Shown piece after piece: positions 8,858-17,566 of a stretch of 35,515 nt of DNA. A program made the translations under genes and the position numbers. Source of the DNA: Clostridiales bacterium. Lineage in GTDB: Bacteria > Bacillota > Clostridia > Clostridiales > Clostridiaceae. The notes below the pieces were generated by a model, which worked only from the letters and a program-made list of their open reading frames with translations, ran no database searches and was not told the DNA's origin. The stretch spans positions 1 through 35,515 of the forward strand of contig JAGHEJ010000012.1 of assembly GCA_017889345.1 (NCBI GenBank), read 5' to 3'. How positions within the stretch are numbered: position 1 is the stretch's first letter; each line of letters opens with the position of its first letter.

Positions 8858-8893
8858 TTAAATATTCTTTATTAGAATAATATGAATATTTAA
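8858..8893. repeat. AT-rich 10-bp inverted repeat before yabP
   Basis: TTAAATATTC (8858-8867) and GAATATTTAA (8884-8893) form perfect arms around 16 bases in the rqcP-yabP intergenic space. There is no following T-tract. It may be an operator or an RNA hairpin; the AT-rich background makes a chance match possible. Confidence 0.4.
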
Positions 8894-8905
8894 TATAGTA
8901 TATTA

Positions 8906-9145
8906 CTATAGAATTTTATATAATTTATCCGCCTCATCTTTTCTTACATGCTCTTTTATTTCCAATATCTCAATTTTGAAAGATGAATTTCCAAAATTAA
9001 TTTCAAGTATGTCCCCAACGTTTACTCGAGAAGAAGGTTTTGATAATTTTCCATTTATTAAAACTTTATCAGAATCACAAGCATCTTTTGCAAACATTCT
9101 TCTTTTTATAATTCTAGATACTTTTAAAAACTTGTCTAATCTCAT
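8906..9145 (-). CDS. rqcP: S4-domain ribosome quality control factor RqcP
   Basis: A 79-residue protein made almost only of an S4 RNA-binding domain (MRLDKFLKVSRIIKRR... KVLINGKLSKPSSRVNVGDILEI). RqcP (formerly YabO, Hsp15-like) binds obstructed 50S subunits with RqcH and supports processive Ala-tailing of stalled chains in B. subtilis. The position next to yabP matches. The ATG has a strong GGGAGG site. The hup terminator lies immediately upstream, with only about 15 bases between its T-tract and this start, so expression probably depends on readthrough from hup. Confidence 0.93.
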   Translation of the reverse strand: MRLDKFLKVSRIIKRRMFAKDACDSDKVLINGKLSKPSSRVNVGDILEINFGNSSFKIEILEIKEHVRKDEADKLYKIL

Positions 9146-9159
9146 TTTAATTTCCTCCC

Positions 9160-9198
9160 AATTTAAAAATAAAGACCCGAGAAATTCCTCGGATCTTT
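9160..9198 (-). terminator. Terminator after hup
   Basis: Arms 9171-9181 and 9188-9198 pair over 11 bp with one G-U on the minus strand. They overlap the hup stop codon and are followed by TTTATTTTT. rqcP starts at 9145, so the terminator acts as an intercistronic filter. Confidence 0.82.
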
Positions 9199-9472
9199 AT
9201 TTGTTAACTCTTTCTTTAAATTCTTTTCCAGCTTTAAATACTGGAACTTTAGCTGCAGGTATTTTTATAGGCTCATTATTTTGAGGGTTTCTACCTTCTC
9301 TTTCAGCTCTCTCTCTAATTTCGAAAGTTCCAAATCCAACTAATTGAACTTTATCTCCATTTTCCAAAGCTTCAAAAACACTCTTTATAAATGAATTTAA
9401 AGCCGCTTCAGCGTCTTTCTTACTAAGCTCACTTTTTTGCGCCATACTCGCAACCAATTCAGCTTTATTCAA
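9197..9472 (-). CDS. hup: DNA-binding protein HU
   Basis: A small basic nucleoid protein of 91 residues that binds and bends DNA without sequence preference as a dimer. The family signature is intact: MNKAELV at the start, VQLVGFGTFEIRERAEREGRNPQ with the beta-arm, and IPAAKVPVFKAGKEFKERVN. The start codon is TTG at 9470-9472, eight bases after a consensus AAGGAGG; no ATG competes. It has an extended -10 promoter and its own terminator, as expected for an abundant protein. Confidence 0.97.
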   Translation of the reverse strand: MNKAELVASMAQKSELSKKDAEAALNSFIKSVFEALENGDKVQLVGFGTFEIRERAEREGRNPQNNEPIKIPAAKVPVFKAGKEFKERVNK

Positions 9473-9569
9473 TCCTATATCCTCCTTAAAATTAATTTAT
9501 TTAATATCAAAATCCTTCTTCAATATTAAATAAAACTAAAATTAATTACTAAATTATTTGTCTCAGTTA

Positions 9570-9598
9570 ATGTTATCATAAGTAAAAATATTATTCAA
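9570..9598 (-). promoter_or_regulatory. Probable SigA promoter of hup
   Basis: On the minus strand, TTGAAT (9593-9598), a 17-base spacer and TAACAT (9570-9575) with upstream TATGA form an extended -10 promoter. It gives a leader of about 90 bases. A perfect palindrome covers the -35 box. Confidence 0.6.
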
Positions 9599-9606
9599 TA
9601 ATATTT
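9586..9606. repeat. Perfect 21-bp palindrome over the hup -35 box
   Basis: Arms AAATATTATT (9586-9595) and AATAATATTT (9597-9606) flank one central base. The palindrome covers the TTGAAT -35 element, so it could be an operator. It could also be a weak all-AT hairpin acting after the flippase gene that ends at 9667. Confidence 0.6.
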
Positions 9607-9666
9607 CCACTAACTCTTATTTTTATATATCTTATAATTACATTTATTCAAAATATTATTCATCAT

Positions 9667-11199
9667 TTATTTCATAGAGAAAAATATATTTCTCATTTCC
9701 TTTCGATTTAATATAACCATTGAGAAAATATATACAATTCCACCAATTCCTATACAAATACCTAAACTCATCAATATATTTCCTAAAACTTTATATAAAT
9801 AATCAAAACTAACTAAAACAACTATTATCATTAAAAGTGATGATAATAATGGAGTTAAAATAATTTCTGTTATATTTATTGTTACATTCACTTTTTTCTT
9901 TATTGACATCATGTTTAAATAGCTAGTTAATATGTAAGAAAATATCGTTGCGATAACAGCTCCATATATATTAAATTTTGAACTTCCTGTAAGAAATAAT
10001 GTAATTAATATTTTAATAGTACATCCTATTAATAAATTTATAACTGGTCTTATGTAATTGTTTGTACTTTGAAGAATTGATGTTGACACTTGTGAGAAAA
10101 TTATAAATGGTATACTAACTGATGCATACTTTAAAATATCAAATCCATCTGAATTATTTGGAAATATAACATTCATTATTGGACTTGCTAAAAAATAAAG
10201 TCCTATAAAACAAGGAAATGCAATAAAACTTGAAATTTTAAATGAAGTTATTACCTTCTCTTTAAACTGTTTATAATCTTTAAGCACAAAAAGTTTTGAT
10301 AATGCGGGTATTATAGCAGTACCAAGTGCAATTGATAATGCAAGGGGAACATTTATCAAAACAGAAACCTTCCCTGTTAATTGTCCATATAAAATCGTTG
10401 ATTCTTTATGGCTATATCCCGCATGTAAAAGCATTTGAGGAACTAAAATAGAATCTATTAAAACCATTATTGTAGATACTGTGGCTCCAAGGGATAATGG
10501 TATTGCCATTTTCAAAAGCTTTGATAAATATAATTTCGTATCTTTTCTCTTTTTAACTTTGTAAAAATGTTTCCTCTTAAACTTTAGATAAACTATTACT
10601 ATAAAAATTGTTGCTACAAATCCACTAATAGATGCTCCAAAAGCTGCTCCTCCTGCTGCATACTCAATTCCGTAAGAAAAGAATATAAAAGAGAGAGAGA
10701 TTCCAACAACTACTCTGACAATTTGTTCAATTACTTGAGATACTCCTGTTGGAATCATATTCTCCATTCCTTGAAACACTCCTCTAAATACACCAAGAGT
10801 ACAAACACTAAGTGGTGCAAGAGCTACTCCAAGTAAAGACCAATAAGCTTTTTGATCCCAATTTAAAAAATCTATAATAAAATTTGAACAAGTAAATAGA
10901 AAAGCACTTGTTCCTATTCCTAAAATAAGCATAATTTTAAGAGCTGCACTTACTATACTTAAAATTGATTCCTTATCATCATAAGCAACTCTCTCTGACA
11001 CAAGTTTTGATACGGCTATAGGCATTCCAGAAACTATACCTATAAAAAACATATATAAAGGATAGGTCATTTGGTAATATCCAATTCCCTCATCTCCAAT
11101 AAGCATAACAAGTGGCCATCTAAATAAAATTCCTAAAAATTTCGCTAGTATACTACTTACACTAAGTATAATTGTACTTTTTATAATTTGATTTTTCAT
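9667..11199 (-). CDS. Flippase of the MATE/MurJ (SpoVB/YabM) family
   Basis: A 510-residue polytopic protein with about 14 membrane helices. It belongs to the polysaccharide-exporter superfamily that includes Wzx, MurJ, SpoVB and YabM. Family features are the N-terminal LSVSSILAKFLGILFRWPLVMLIGDEGIGYYQMTYPLY and the later PLALSIALGTAIIPALSKLF. It probably moves a lipid-linked wall or cortex precursor across the membrane. SpoVB is needed for cortex synthesis; YabM occupies this locus in B. subtilis. I cannot choose between the two from sequence. The ATG follows GGGGGAT. spoVT lies upstream behind a terminator. Confidence 0.88.
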   Translation of the reverse strand: MKNQIIKSTIILSVSSILAKFLGILFRWPLVMLIGDEGIGYYQMTYPLYMFFIGIVSGMPIAVSKLVSERVAYDDKESILSIVSAALKIMLILGIGTSAFLFTCSNFIIDFLNWDQKAYWSLLGVALAPLSVCTLGVFRGVFQGMENMIPTGVSQVIEQIVRVVVGISLSFIFFSYGIEYAAGGAAFGASISGFVATIFIVIVYLKFKRKHFYKVKKRKDTKLYLSKLLKMAIPLSLGATVSTIMVLIDSILVPQMLLHAGYSHKESTILYGQLTGKVSVLINVPLALSIALGTAIIPALSKLFVLKDYKQFKEKVITSFKISSFIAFPCFIGLYFLASPIMNVIFPNNSDGFDILKYASVSIPFIIFSQVSTSILQSTNNYIRPVINLLIGCTIKILITLFLTGSSKFNIYGAVIATIFSYILTSYLNMMSIKKKVNVTINITEIILTPLLSSLLMIIVVLVSFDYLYKVLGNILMSLGICIGIGGIVYIFSMVILNRKEMRNIFFSMK

Positions 11200-11261
11200 A
11201 CATCCCCCAAAGTAAATAACCTTATGCTTAATTTCTATTTTTATTTTTTTAAAAATATTCT

Positions 11262-11299
11262 TTTTAAAAAAATAAAAAAGCTATGAATCCATAGCTTTT
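11262..11299 (-). terminator. Terminator after spoVT
   Basis: AAAAGCTATG (11276-11285) and CATAGCTTTT (11290-11299) form a perfect 10-bp stem with a 4-base loop. It is followed on the minus strand by TTTATTTTTTT. Confidence 0.88.
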
Positions 11300-11312
11300 A
11301 TTATGTAAATAA

Positions 11313-11861
11313 TTATTCCATTTGTTTTCCTAAGAAAGATGCCGCTGTTTCTGCAAGCTTTTGCTCTACTATTCCTAATTTTTCTTCTCCTTCTTTAGAT
11401 AGAATTATTACTGCTCCTATAGCATCTCCTTCAGCAATAATTGGAGATATTATTTGAGAAGAATATTTGTTATGTAAACTTTCATCTGCACATAAAGGTA
11501 AAAATTCACTTTCCTCTGTGATACAAACTGTTTTTCTATTCTCTAAAACTTTTTCAAGAGATGAACTTATCTTCTTATCTAAATATTCTTTCTTAGATAT
11601 ACCGCAAACTGAAATAAACGCATCTTTATCTGCAATTAAAACTATATTTCCAATAGCTTGTTGTAAAGACTCTGCATATTCCTTTGAAAAATCACTTAAC
11701 TCTTCTATTGGAGAATATTTCTTAAGTATAACTCCTCCATCTCTATCTGTAAAAATTTCAAGTGGATCACCTTCTCTTATTCTTAAAGTTTTTCTGATTT
11801 CTTTAGGTATTACCACTCTTCCTAAATCATCTATTCTTCTAACTATACCTGTTGCTTTCAT
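11313..11861 (-). CDS. spoVT: Stage V sporulation protein T, forespore transcription regulator
   Basis: SpoVT is a forespore DNA-binding protein that adjusts SigG-dependent gene expression. The N-terminal AbrB-type swapped-hairpin domain (about 1-52) has the near-invariant MKATGIVRRIDDLGRVVIPKEIRKTLRI. A GAF-like sensor domain (about 56-178) follows. The 182 residues match the family length. The ATG is preceded by AAGGAGGA. A SigG-like promoter lies upstream and a terminator on each side, so it is a single-gene unit. Confidence 0.97.
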   Translation of the reverse strand: MKATGIVRRIDDLGRVVIPKEIRKTLRIREGDPLEIFTDRDGGVILKKYSPIEELSDFSKEYAESLQQAIGNIVLIADKDAFISVCGISKKEYLDKKISSSLEKVLENRKTVCITEESEFLPLCADESLHNKYSSQIISPIIAEGDAIGAVIILSKEGEEKLGIVEQKLAETAASFLGKQME

Positions 11862-11904
11862 TTTCTTCCTCCTTAATATTTACACATAACATACTCAACA
11901 TTTA

Positions 11905-11934
11905 TAGTATCTATCATTTTTGCTATTTTATACA
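11905..11934 (-). promoter_or_regulatory. SigG-type (forespore) promoter of spoVT
   Basis: On the minus strand, TGTATA (11929-11934), a 17-base spacer and GATACTA (11905-11911) match the SigG pattern GHATR ... CATNHTA in all but the first base of the -10 box. B. subtilis spoVT is SigG-dependent, which supports the reading. Confidence 0.6.
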
Positions 11935-11942
11935 TTAATTAG

Positions 11943-11971
11943 AAAAAAAGAGTAGCAAATTGCTACTCTTT
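11943..11971 (-). terminator. Terminator of the pth-mfd-prsA-prsA unit
   Basis: Perfect 11-bp arms (11947-11957 and 11961-11971) with a 3-base loop overlap the prsA stop codon. A T run follows on the minus strand. Confidence 0.88.
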
Positions 11972-12949
11972 CTTTCCTGTTATATTTTCATCAAATATTT
12001 TAACTTTATATTTGTCCTTAGATTTTTCAACTAAAGAATTTATAACCTCATTTATTTTATCAGCTTTAAGAGTCTCCTCTATACTTTTAGAAACCCTATC
12101 TAAATCTTCTGTCCATTCCTCATCATTAATATTCTCAACTTTTATAATATGATATCCAAATTGAGTTTTAACAGGTCCTCGAATTTCTCCCTCTTCCATA
12201 TCCTTAACTTCATCCATAAATTCTTTTACAAGCTGAGAGTTATCAAACTCTTGATATCCTAAATATCCTCCAACACTTGCACTCCCATCTTGACTATAAA
12301 TTTTTGCAAGCTCTCCAAAATCTCCTCCATTATCGAGCTCTGCTAAAACTTCTTCCGCTGTAGCTTCATCGCTTAAAAATATATGATAAACATCTGCTCC
12401 TGGTCCTTTTAAAAATTTATCTGAGTTTTCTTCATAATATTTCTTAATATCACTAGATGAAACTTTTAAATTATCTGTTTCATTTTGAACTAACTCTTCT
12501 ATGATTAAGGAGATTTTTAACTTTTGTTTATAATCTTCCTCATCTTTAAATCTACTATTTACAATGGCTGTCTCAAATTCTTCTTCACTTCCAAAAACAC
12601 TTTTCATATTCTCAAATTCTTCATCAACTTTTTCTTGTATTTTTGTTTCATCAACTATTCCTTCATCTTGAGCATACTGAACTAAAACTCTTTGTTCAAC
12701 ATATTGATTAACTAAATCAAGATATATATCTTTAAATTCATCTAACTCCTTATAATCCTCTCCATACTGAGCTATAAATCCATTTTCAAGTCCAGCATAA
12801 TACTCATCAACTTCTTCTCTTTTTACCTCTTCTTTTCCAATCTGAGCTACCACATTAGGATCCTTGCTAGCTTTACTCCCTAAGCAAGAATGCATTGTGC
12901 ACATTGTCATTACTAGTAAAATCATAGATGCAACTTTTCTAAACCTCAT
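11963..12949 (-). CDS. prsA: PrsA-like foldase lipoprotein (copy 1)
   Basis: An extracytoplasmic peptidyl-prolyl isomerase of the parvulin class that folds secreted proteins at the outer membrane face. A basic start and hydrophobic segment lead to a lipobox-like MHSC with Cys22; Met at -3 is unusual but tolerable. A helical chaperone region (about 35-180) follows, then the PpiC domain (about 186-272) with VYHIFLSDEATAEEVL, GGDFGELAKIYSQDGSASVGGYLG and GPVKTQFGYHIIKVE. The acidic C-terminal helix is usual. It lies 34 bases after the second prsA, its tandem paralogue, with shared motifs (YAGLENGFIAQYGEDYK). Confidence 0.92.
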   Translation of the reverse strand: MRFRKVASMILLVMTMCTMHSCLGSKASKDPNVVAQIGKEEVKREEVDEYYAGLENGFIAQYGEDYKELDEFKDIYLDLVNQYVEQRVLVQYAQDEGIVDETKIQEKVDEEFENMKSVFGSEEEFETAIVNSRFKDEEDYKQKLKISLIIEELVQNETDNLKVSSSDIKKYYEENSDKFLKGPGADVYHIFLSDEATAEEVLAELDNGGDFGELAKIYSQDGSASVGGYLGYQEFDNSQLVKEFMDEVKDMEEGEIRGPVKTQFGYHIIKVENINDEEWTEDLDRVSKSIEETLKADKINEVINSLVEKSKDKYKVKIFDENITGKKE

Positions 12950-12983
12950 GTTATATCTCCTCCACCAATCCCTTAAACCTTAA

Positions 12984-14006
12984 TTATTTAAGTTTAAGGT
13001 TCTTTTCTTTAAATAAATTCTCAGAAAACTCTGTAACTGCATTTTGTTTTTTCTCAACTAAAAGGGTCTCTTCTATGTTTATTTTAACTGATTCAAAATC
13101 ATCATATTGAGGCTCATTTCTAACATCTGTAACTTTTATAATATGATATCCAAATTGAGTTTTAACAGGATCAGATATTTCCCCTTCTTTAAGATTTTTA
13201 GCTCCTGCTAAGAAATCTTGATCATAATTTGGGTTTTCATACTCAACAAATCCTAAGCTTCCTCCAGTTTGACTAGTTGAATCAGGATTTAATTCAGCAG
13301 CAATAGCAGCATAATCTTCCCCGTTGTTAAGTCTCTCTTTAACATTTAAAGCTTCCTCTTCTGTATTTACTAAAATATGATACATTTGAGCTCCAGGTCC
13401 TGTAGAAAACTTATCCTCTTTATTTTCCTCATAATAAGCCTTAATTTCTTCCTCAGTTACATTAATATCTTTAACTACATCTTGTATAAGTTTATCTATT
13501 TTTAATATGTCCTTTTGTTTCTCTTTATAATCATTCATATCTACATAATAAGCATTATTTAATTCCTCTTTTAACTTCTCTTCATTAATTTTATGTCCAT
13601 CTCCATCATCTAAAGTTCCATTTTCTTCATCAACAAATAAATGTAAAACTTCATTTGCCATATTCTCTACTTCTTTATTTATCTCCTCGTCTGTAGCAAG
13701 AGCTCTCTTATCAAATTCCTCTATAAGTATTTTATTTTGTGCGTAGTTTTCTGCAAAAATCTTTAATTGATTATCTAAATATTCCTTATTATTTTTATAA
13801 TCTTCACCATACCTTTCTACAAGAGCATCATGAAATCCCGCAAAATAACTTTCTACTTCCCCTCTCGTAACCTTTACGTTATCATAAGTAGCAACTACTT
13901 CATTGTTTATTGCTTCTTGAGTTTTTTCAACGCTACTACACGATGTCATGAAAAAAAACACCGGAAGTATAAATGAAATCTTACAAATTAGTTTGTTAAA
14001 TTTCAT
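12984..14006 (-). CDS. prsA: PrsA-like foldase lipoprotein (copy 2)
   Basis: Tandem paralogue of the adjacent foldase, 340 residues. The signal peptide ends in MTSC with Cys23 as the probable lipidation site. The helical region contains YFAGFHDALVERYGEDYKNNKEY, clearly related to copy 1. The PpiC domain (about 205-295) has MYHILVNTEEEALNVKERL, GGSLGFVEYE and DPVKTQFGYHIIKV. It begins 21 bases after mfd with no promoter visible, so it is co-transcribed with mfd. Divergence outside the core motifs suggests different client sets. Confidence 0.92.
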   Translation of the reverse strand: MKFNKLICKISFILPVFFFMTSCSSVEKTQEAINNEVVATYDNVKVTRGEVESYFAGFHDALVERYGEDYKNNKEYLDNQLKIFAENYAQNKILIEEFDKRALATDEEINKEVENMANEVLHLFVDEENGTLDDGDGHKINEEKLKEELNNAYYVDMNDYKEKQKDILKIDKLIQDVVKDINVTEEEIKAYYEENKEDKFSTGPGAQMYHILVNTEEEALNVKERLNNGEDYAAIAAELNPDSTSQTGGSLGFVEYENPNYDQDFLAGAKNLKEGEISDPVKTQFGYHIIKVTDVRNEPQYDDFESVKINIEETLLVEKKQNAVTEFSENLFKEKNLKLK

Positions 14007-14027
14007 AATAAAATATCCTCCAAATTT

Positions 14028-17000
14028 TTAATGTTTATTGTTTTTTAAAATTTTATTTTCTTTTATTAAATTTTCTAATAAATCTATAAATTTATCAAGA
14101 AGTTTTTCCTTATCCTCATTTAAAATGCTATATAAAAAGGATGGTTTATCTCCTACATTAAACTTAATAACATCTCCATAGTTATTTAAAAGATAATTAA
14201 AACTCTCTTTTGTTAAATAATCCTTATCTTCATATTCAAATAAAACATTTTCCCCAATCTCTTTTATTTGAGAAAATCCTAGTTTCTTTCCTAAAGCTCT
14301 TATGTAAGAAATCTTAATTAAACACTCAACTTCTTTTGGTATACTTGAAAATCTATCTATTAACTCATCTTTTATATACTTAAGATCTTTTTTATTTTCA
14401 ATACATGAAATCTTTTTGTATATTTCAATTTTTTGAACCTCATCTTCAATATAGGAAGTTTTTATATAAGCATCTATTTTAATATCAACAACCGTATTAA
14501 CTTCCTCTTTTTCAATGTCTCCTCTAATAAGTTTTATAGCATCTTCTAGCATTTTACAATATAAATCATATCCAATAACACTCATTTGTCCATGCTGTGC
14601 TTCCCCTACAATATTTCCAGACCCACGAATCTCTAAATCCTTCATAGAAACCTTAAATCCAGACCCAAGCTCCGTAAAATCCTTAAGAGTCTTAAGTCTT
14701 TTTTCTGCAACTTCTGTTAATACCTTATCTTTTTTATAGGTTAAATAAGCATAAGCAAGTCTATTGCTTCTTCCAACTCTCCCTCGAAGTTGATAAAGCT
14801 GAGAAAGACCAAACTTATCTGAATCATAAATAATTATTGTATTTGCATTTTCCATATCAATTCCCGTTTCAATTATGGTTGTACATACAAGAAAATCAAT
14901 TTCCTTATTTAAAAACCTAACTATAATATCTTCAACTTCCCTTTCACTCATTTGTCCATGAATAGTTGAAAATCTACATTCAGGAACAAGCCCTTGAAGA
15001 TAAGCACTCATTTTATCTATTGTTTCAACTGAATTATATACAAAAAATCCTTGACCACTTCTTGAAATTTCTCTAATAATTGCATCTCTTATTAATTGTT
15101 CACTATACTCCACAACATAGGTTTGTACAGGATACCTTTCTTCTGGTGGAGTATCAATAACACTTATATCTCTAACTCCAATCATTGACATATGAAGAGT
15201 TCTAGGTATTGGAGTTGCACTTAAACTTAAAACATCAACGCTTTTTCTAAGCTCTTTTATTTTCTCTTTGTGCTTTACTCCAAATCTTTGCTCCTCATCT
15301 ATTACTAAAAGTCCTAAATCTTTAAACTCCACATCTTTTGAAAGAATTCTATGAGTTCCAACAATTATATCTATCTCTCCACTTTTAAGTTTCTCTAAAG
15401 TTTGCTTTTGTTGCTTTGGAGTTCTAAATCTACTTAATACATCAACATTAAATGGAAAATCTACAAACCTTCTTTTTATATTGTTGTAATGTTGATCTGC
15501 AAGTATTGTTGTTGGAACTAATAAAACAACTTGCTTTTTATCAACAACAGCTTTAAATATAGCCCTAAGTGCAACCTCAGTTTTTCCATACCCAACATCT
15601 CCACATAAAAGCCTATCCATAGGTTTATTAGATTCCATATCTTTTTTAATCTCTTCAATTGCAGATAATTGATCAGGAGTTTCATTATATGGAAATTCAT
15701 CTTCGAATTGTTTTTGCCACTCACTATCTTTAGAAAATGAATTCCCTTTTAAAATATTTCTCTCAGCATAAAGCTTAACTAAGTTCTCAGCAATTTCATT
15801 TATTGATTTCTTAGTTTTAATTTTAAGCTTAGTCCACTCACTTCCCCCAAGCTTATTTATTTTAGGACTCTTCCCTTCCATTCCAATATATTTTTGAACT
15901 AAATCAAGCTGCTCTATTGGAACATAAAGTTTATCTTTCTTTTCATATTCAATATCTAAATAATCCCTATTTATTCCTTGAACTTCTATTTGTTTTATTC
16001 CTTTGTAAACACCAATTCCATGATTTATATGAACTATGTAATCTCCTGGCTTTAAATCCTCAAAGCTTTTAATTTTTCCAAAATCTTTCTTACTTGATGA
16101 AAAAGATTGTTTTTTCTGTTTATTTTTAGATTCTCCAAAAACCTCTTTATCTGAAATTACATAAAGTTTTAAATCACAAAAATCATACCCTTCATTTAAA
16201 ACTCCTTTACTTATTACAATTTTTCCTTTAGAAACATTTGTTAAATCCTCATCATAATAAGCATTTATTTCATACTCTTCTAAAAACTCTTTTAATTTTT
16301 CCCCTCTAGCTTTAGTTGAGGATAAAATTACAACAGAATAATCATTCTTTATCTTATCTCTAATTTCATCAAGTATAAGAGTTATTTTACCATCCATTTT
16401 TAAGGTGTTTTTGGTTTTAAATTCTATAGTAAAATCCTCTTCTCTATGGTTAAGCAAACTAAAAGTTAAACTATAAATATTATTTAATTTTTTATACAAA
16501 TCTTCTCTTCTTAAAATTAAATCCACTTGAGATGGAAGAACTTCCCCTCTTAAAAGCATCATGTGAAAATTTTCATTAAATCTTTCATACATAATATCTA
16601 TGGATTCTTTACACCTATTAAATTCATCAACTATAACAATAGAATTTTCCATTAAATCAAAAAATGTAGAGAACTCATCTTTTAAATAAGGAAGAATTAT
16701 GGAATATTCATCGTAAAAATCAAGCTCTTTAATCTTCTCTAAAGTGAAAATAAATTTACTTTTAAGTTTCTCCTTAACCTCAGAATCATTTATATCACTT
16801 ATGTGTTTATCAAAATCTCTTTTTAAATTTTCATAAAGCCTTTCTTTCTCTTCTCTTGTTAAAATAAATTCCTTAGCTTGTATCAAATTAATTTCACTAC
16901 AATTATCAACACTCATTTGAGTTGTAATATTAAAGCTTCTAATTTTATCTAACGTATCACCAAAAAATTCAACTCTATAAGGACAGCTTGTGTTTATTGG

Positions 17001-17549
17001 AAATACATCTATTATTCCTCCACGAGTTGCATATTGTCCCTTTTGCTCAACCTTATGTACTTTTTCATATCCAAGATTATGTATTTCTCTTAATAAATTC
17101 TCAAATTCATATTCTGTATTTTCCTTTAAGGTTAAATAAAGATTTTGAGTTTTAATTTTATCCATATATAAAGAAACTAAACTATCTACAGATATACAAA
17201 CGATTTTAGGAGAATCCTCACATATTTTTCTAAAAGCTTTTATTCTTTCCCATTTAATATCAGGAGAAAAAGCTTCAATGTTGTAAAATATACTTTCTTT
17301 TCCTTGGTAATAAATACATTCATCTGTATAAAACCTTAAATCTTCATATATGTTTTTAGCCTCAAAAGAACTACTTGTAATTATAAATACGTTTTTATTT
17401 AACTTTTCAAATATTCCATACAAAACATTTGACTTTGAAGAATTAACAAGCCCACAAATATTACCCTTCTTATTTTTATTTAAACACTCTATAATATTTT
17501 GGAATTTTTCAGAATTAAAAAGTCTTTCATTAATTCCATTTAATCTCAT
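14028..17549 (-). CDS. mfd: Transcription-repair coupling factor Mfd
   Basis: Mfd removes stalled RNA polymerase from lesions and recruits UvrA. Order: a UvrB-like N-terminal module, the RNA polymerase-interacting CarD-like domain (FEDLKPGDYIVHINHGIGVYKG), a RecG-like translocase with Walker A LLCGDVGYGKTE near residue 650, DEEQ box VIDEEQRFGV, LSATPIPRTLHMSM, QLRGRVGRS, and the C-terminal TRCF domain. I start it at the ATG at 17547-17549 (1173 residues), because AGGCGGTG lies just upstream. A TTG seven codons earlier overlaps the pth stop and has no SD. It is co-transcribed with pth. Confidence 0.96.
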   Translation of the reverse strand: MRLNGINERLFNSEKFQNIIECLNKNKKGNICGLVNSSKSNVLYGIFEKLNKNVFIITSSSFEAKNIYEDLRFYTDECIYYQGKESIFYNIEAFSPDIKWERIKAFRKICEDSPKIVCISVDSLVSLYMDKIKTQNLYLTLKENTEYEFENLLREIHNLGYEKVHKVEQKGQYATRGGIIDVFPINTSCPYRVEFFGDTLDKIRSFNITTQMSVDNCSEINLIQAKEFILTREEKERLYENLKRDFDKHISDINDSEVKEKLKSKFIFTLEKIKELDFYDEYSIILPYLKDEFSTFFDLMENSIVIVDEFNRCKESIDIMYERFNENFHMMLLRGEVLPSQVDLILRREDLYKKLNNIYSLTFSLLNHREEDFTIEFKTKNTLKMDGKITLILDEIRDKIKNDYSVVILSSTKARGEKLKEFLEEYEINAYYDEDLTNVSKGKIVISKGVLNEGYDFCDLKLYVISDKEVFGESKNKQKKQSFSSSKKDFGKIKSFEDLKPGDYIVHINHGIGVYKGIKQIEVQGINRDYLDIEYEKKDKLYVPIEQLDLVQKYIGMEGKSPKINKLGGSEWTKLKIKTKKSINEIAENLVKLYAERNILKGNSFSKDSEWQKQFEDEFPYNETPDQLSAIEEIKKDMESNKPMDRLLCGDVGYGKTEVALRAIFKAVVDKKQVVLLVPTTILADQHYNNIKRRFVDFPFNVDVLSRFRTPKQQKQTLEKLKSGEIDIIVGTHRILSKDVEFKDLGLLVIDEEQRFGVKHKEKIKELRKSVDVLSLSATPIPRTLHMSMIGVRDISVIDTPPEERYPVQTYVVEYSEQLIRDAIIREISRSGQGFFVYNSVETIDKMSAYLQGLVPECRFSTIHGQMSEREVEDIIVRFLNKEIDFLVCTTIIETGIDMENANTIIIYDSDKFGLSQLYQLRGRVGRSNRLAYAYLTYKKDKVLTEVAEKRLKTLKDFTELGSGFKVSMKDLEIRGSGNIVGEAQHGQMSVIGYDLYCKMLEDAIKLIRGDIEKEEVNTVVDIKIDAYIKTSYIEDEVQKIEIYKKISCIENKKDLKYIKDELIDRFSSIPKEVECLIKISYIRALGKKLGFSQIKEIGENVLFEYEDKDYLTKESFNYLLNNYGDVIKFNVGDKPSFLYSILNEDKEKLLDKFIDLLENLIKENKILKNNKH

Positions 17550-17566
17550 AAAACACCGCCTATTAC

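Noticed and set aside
11467-11889. A 140-codon plus-strand frame across spoVT
   Set aside because: It is the complement of spoVT, lacks a ribosome binding site and has no recognisable domain.
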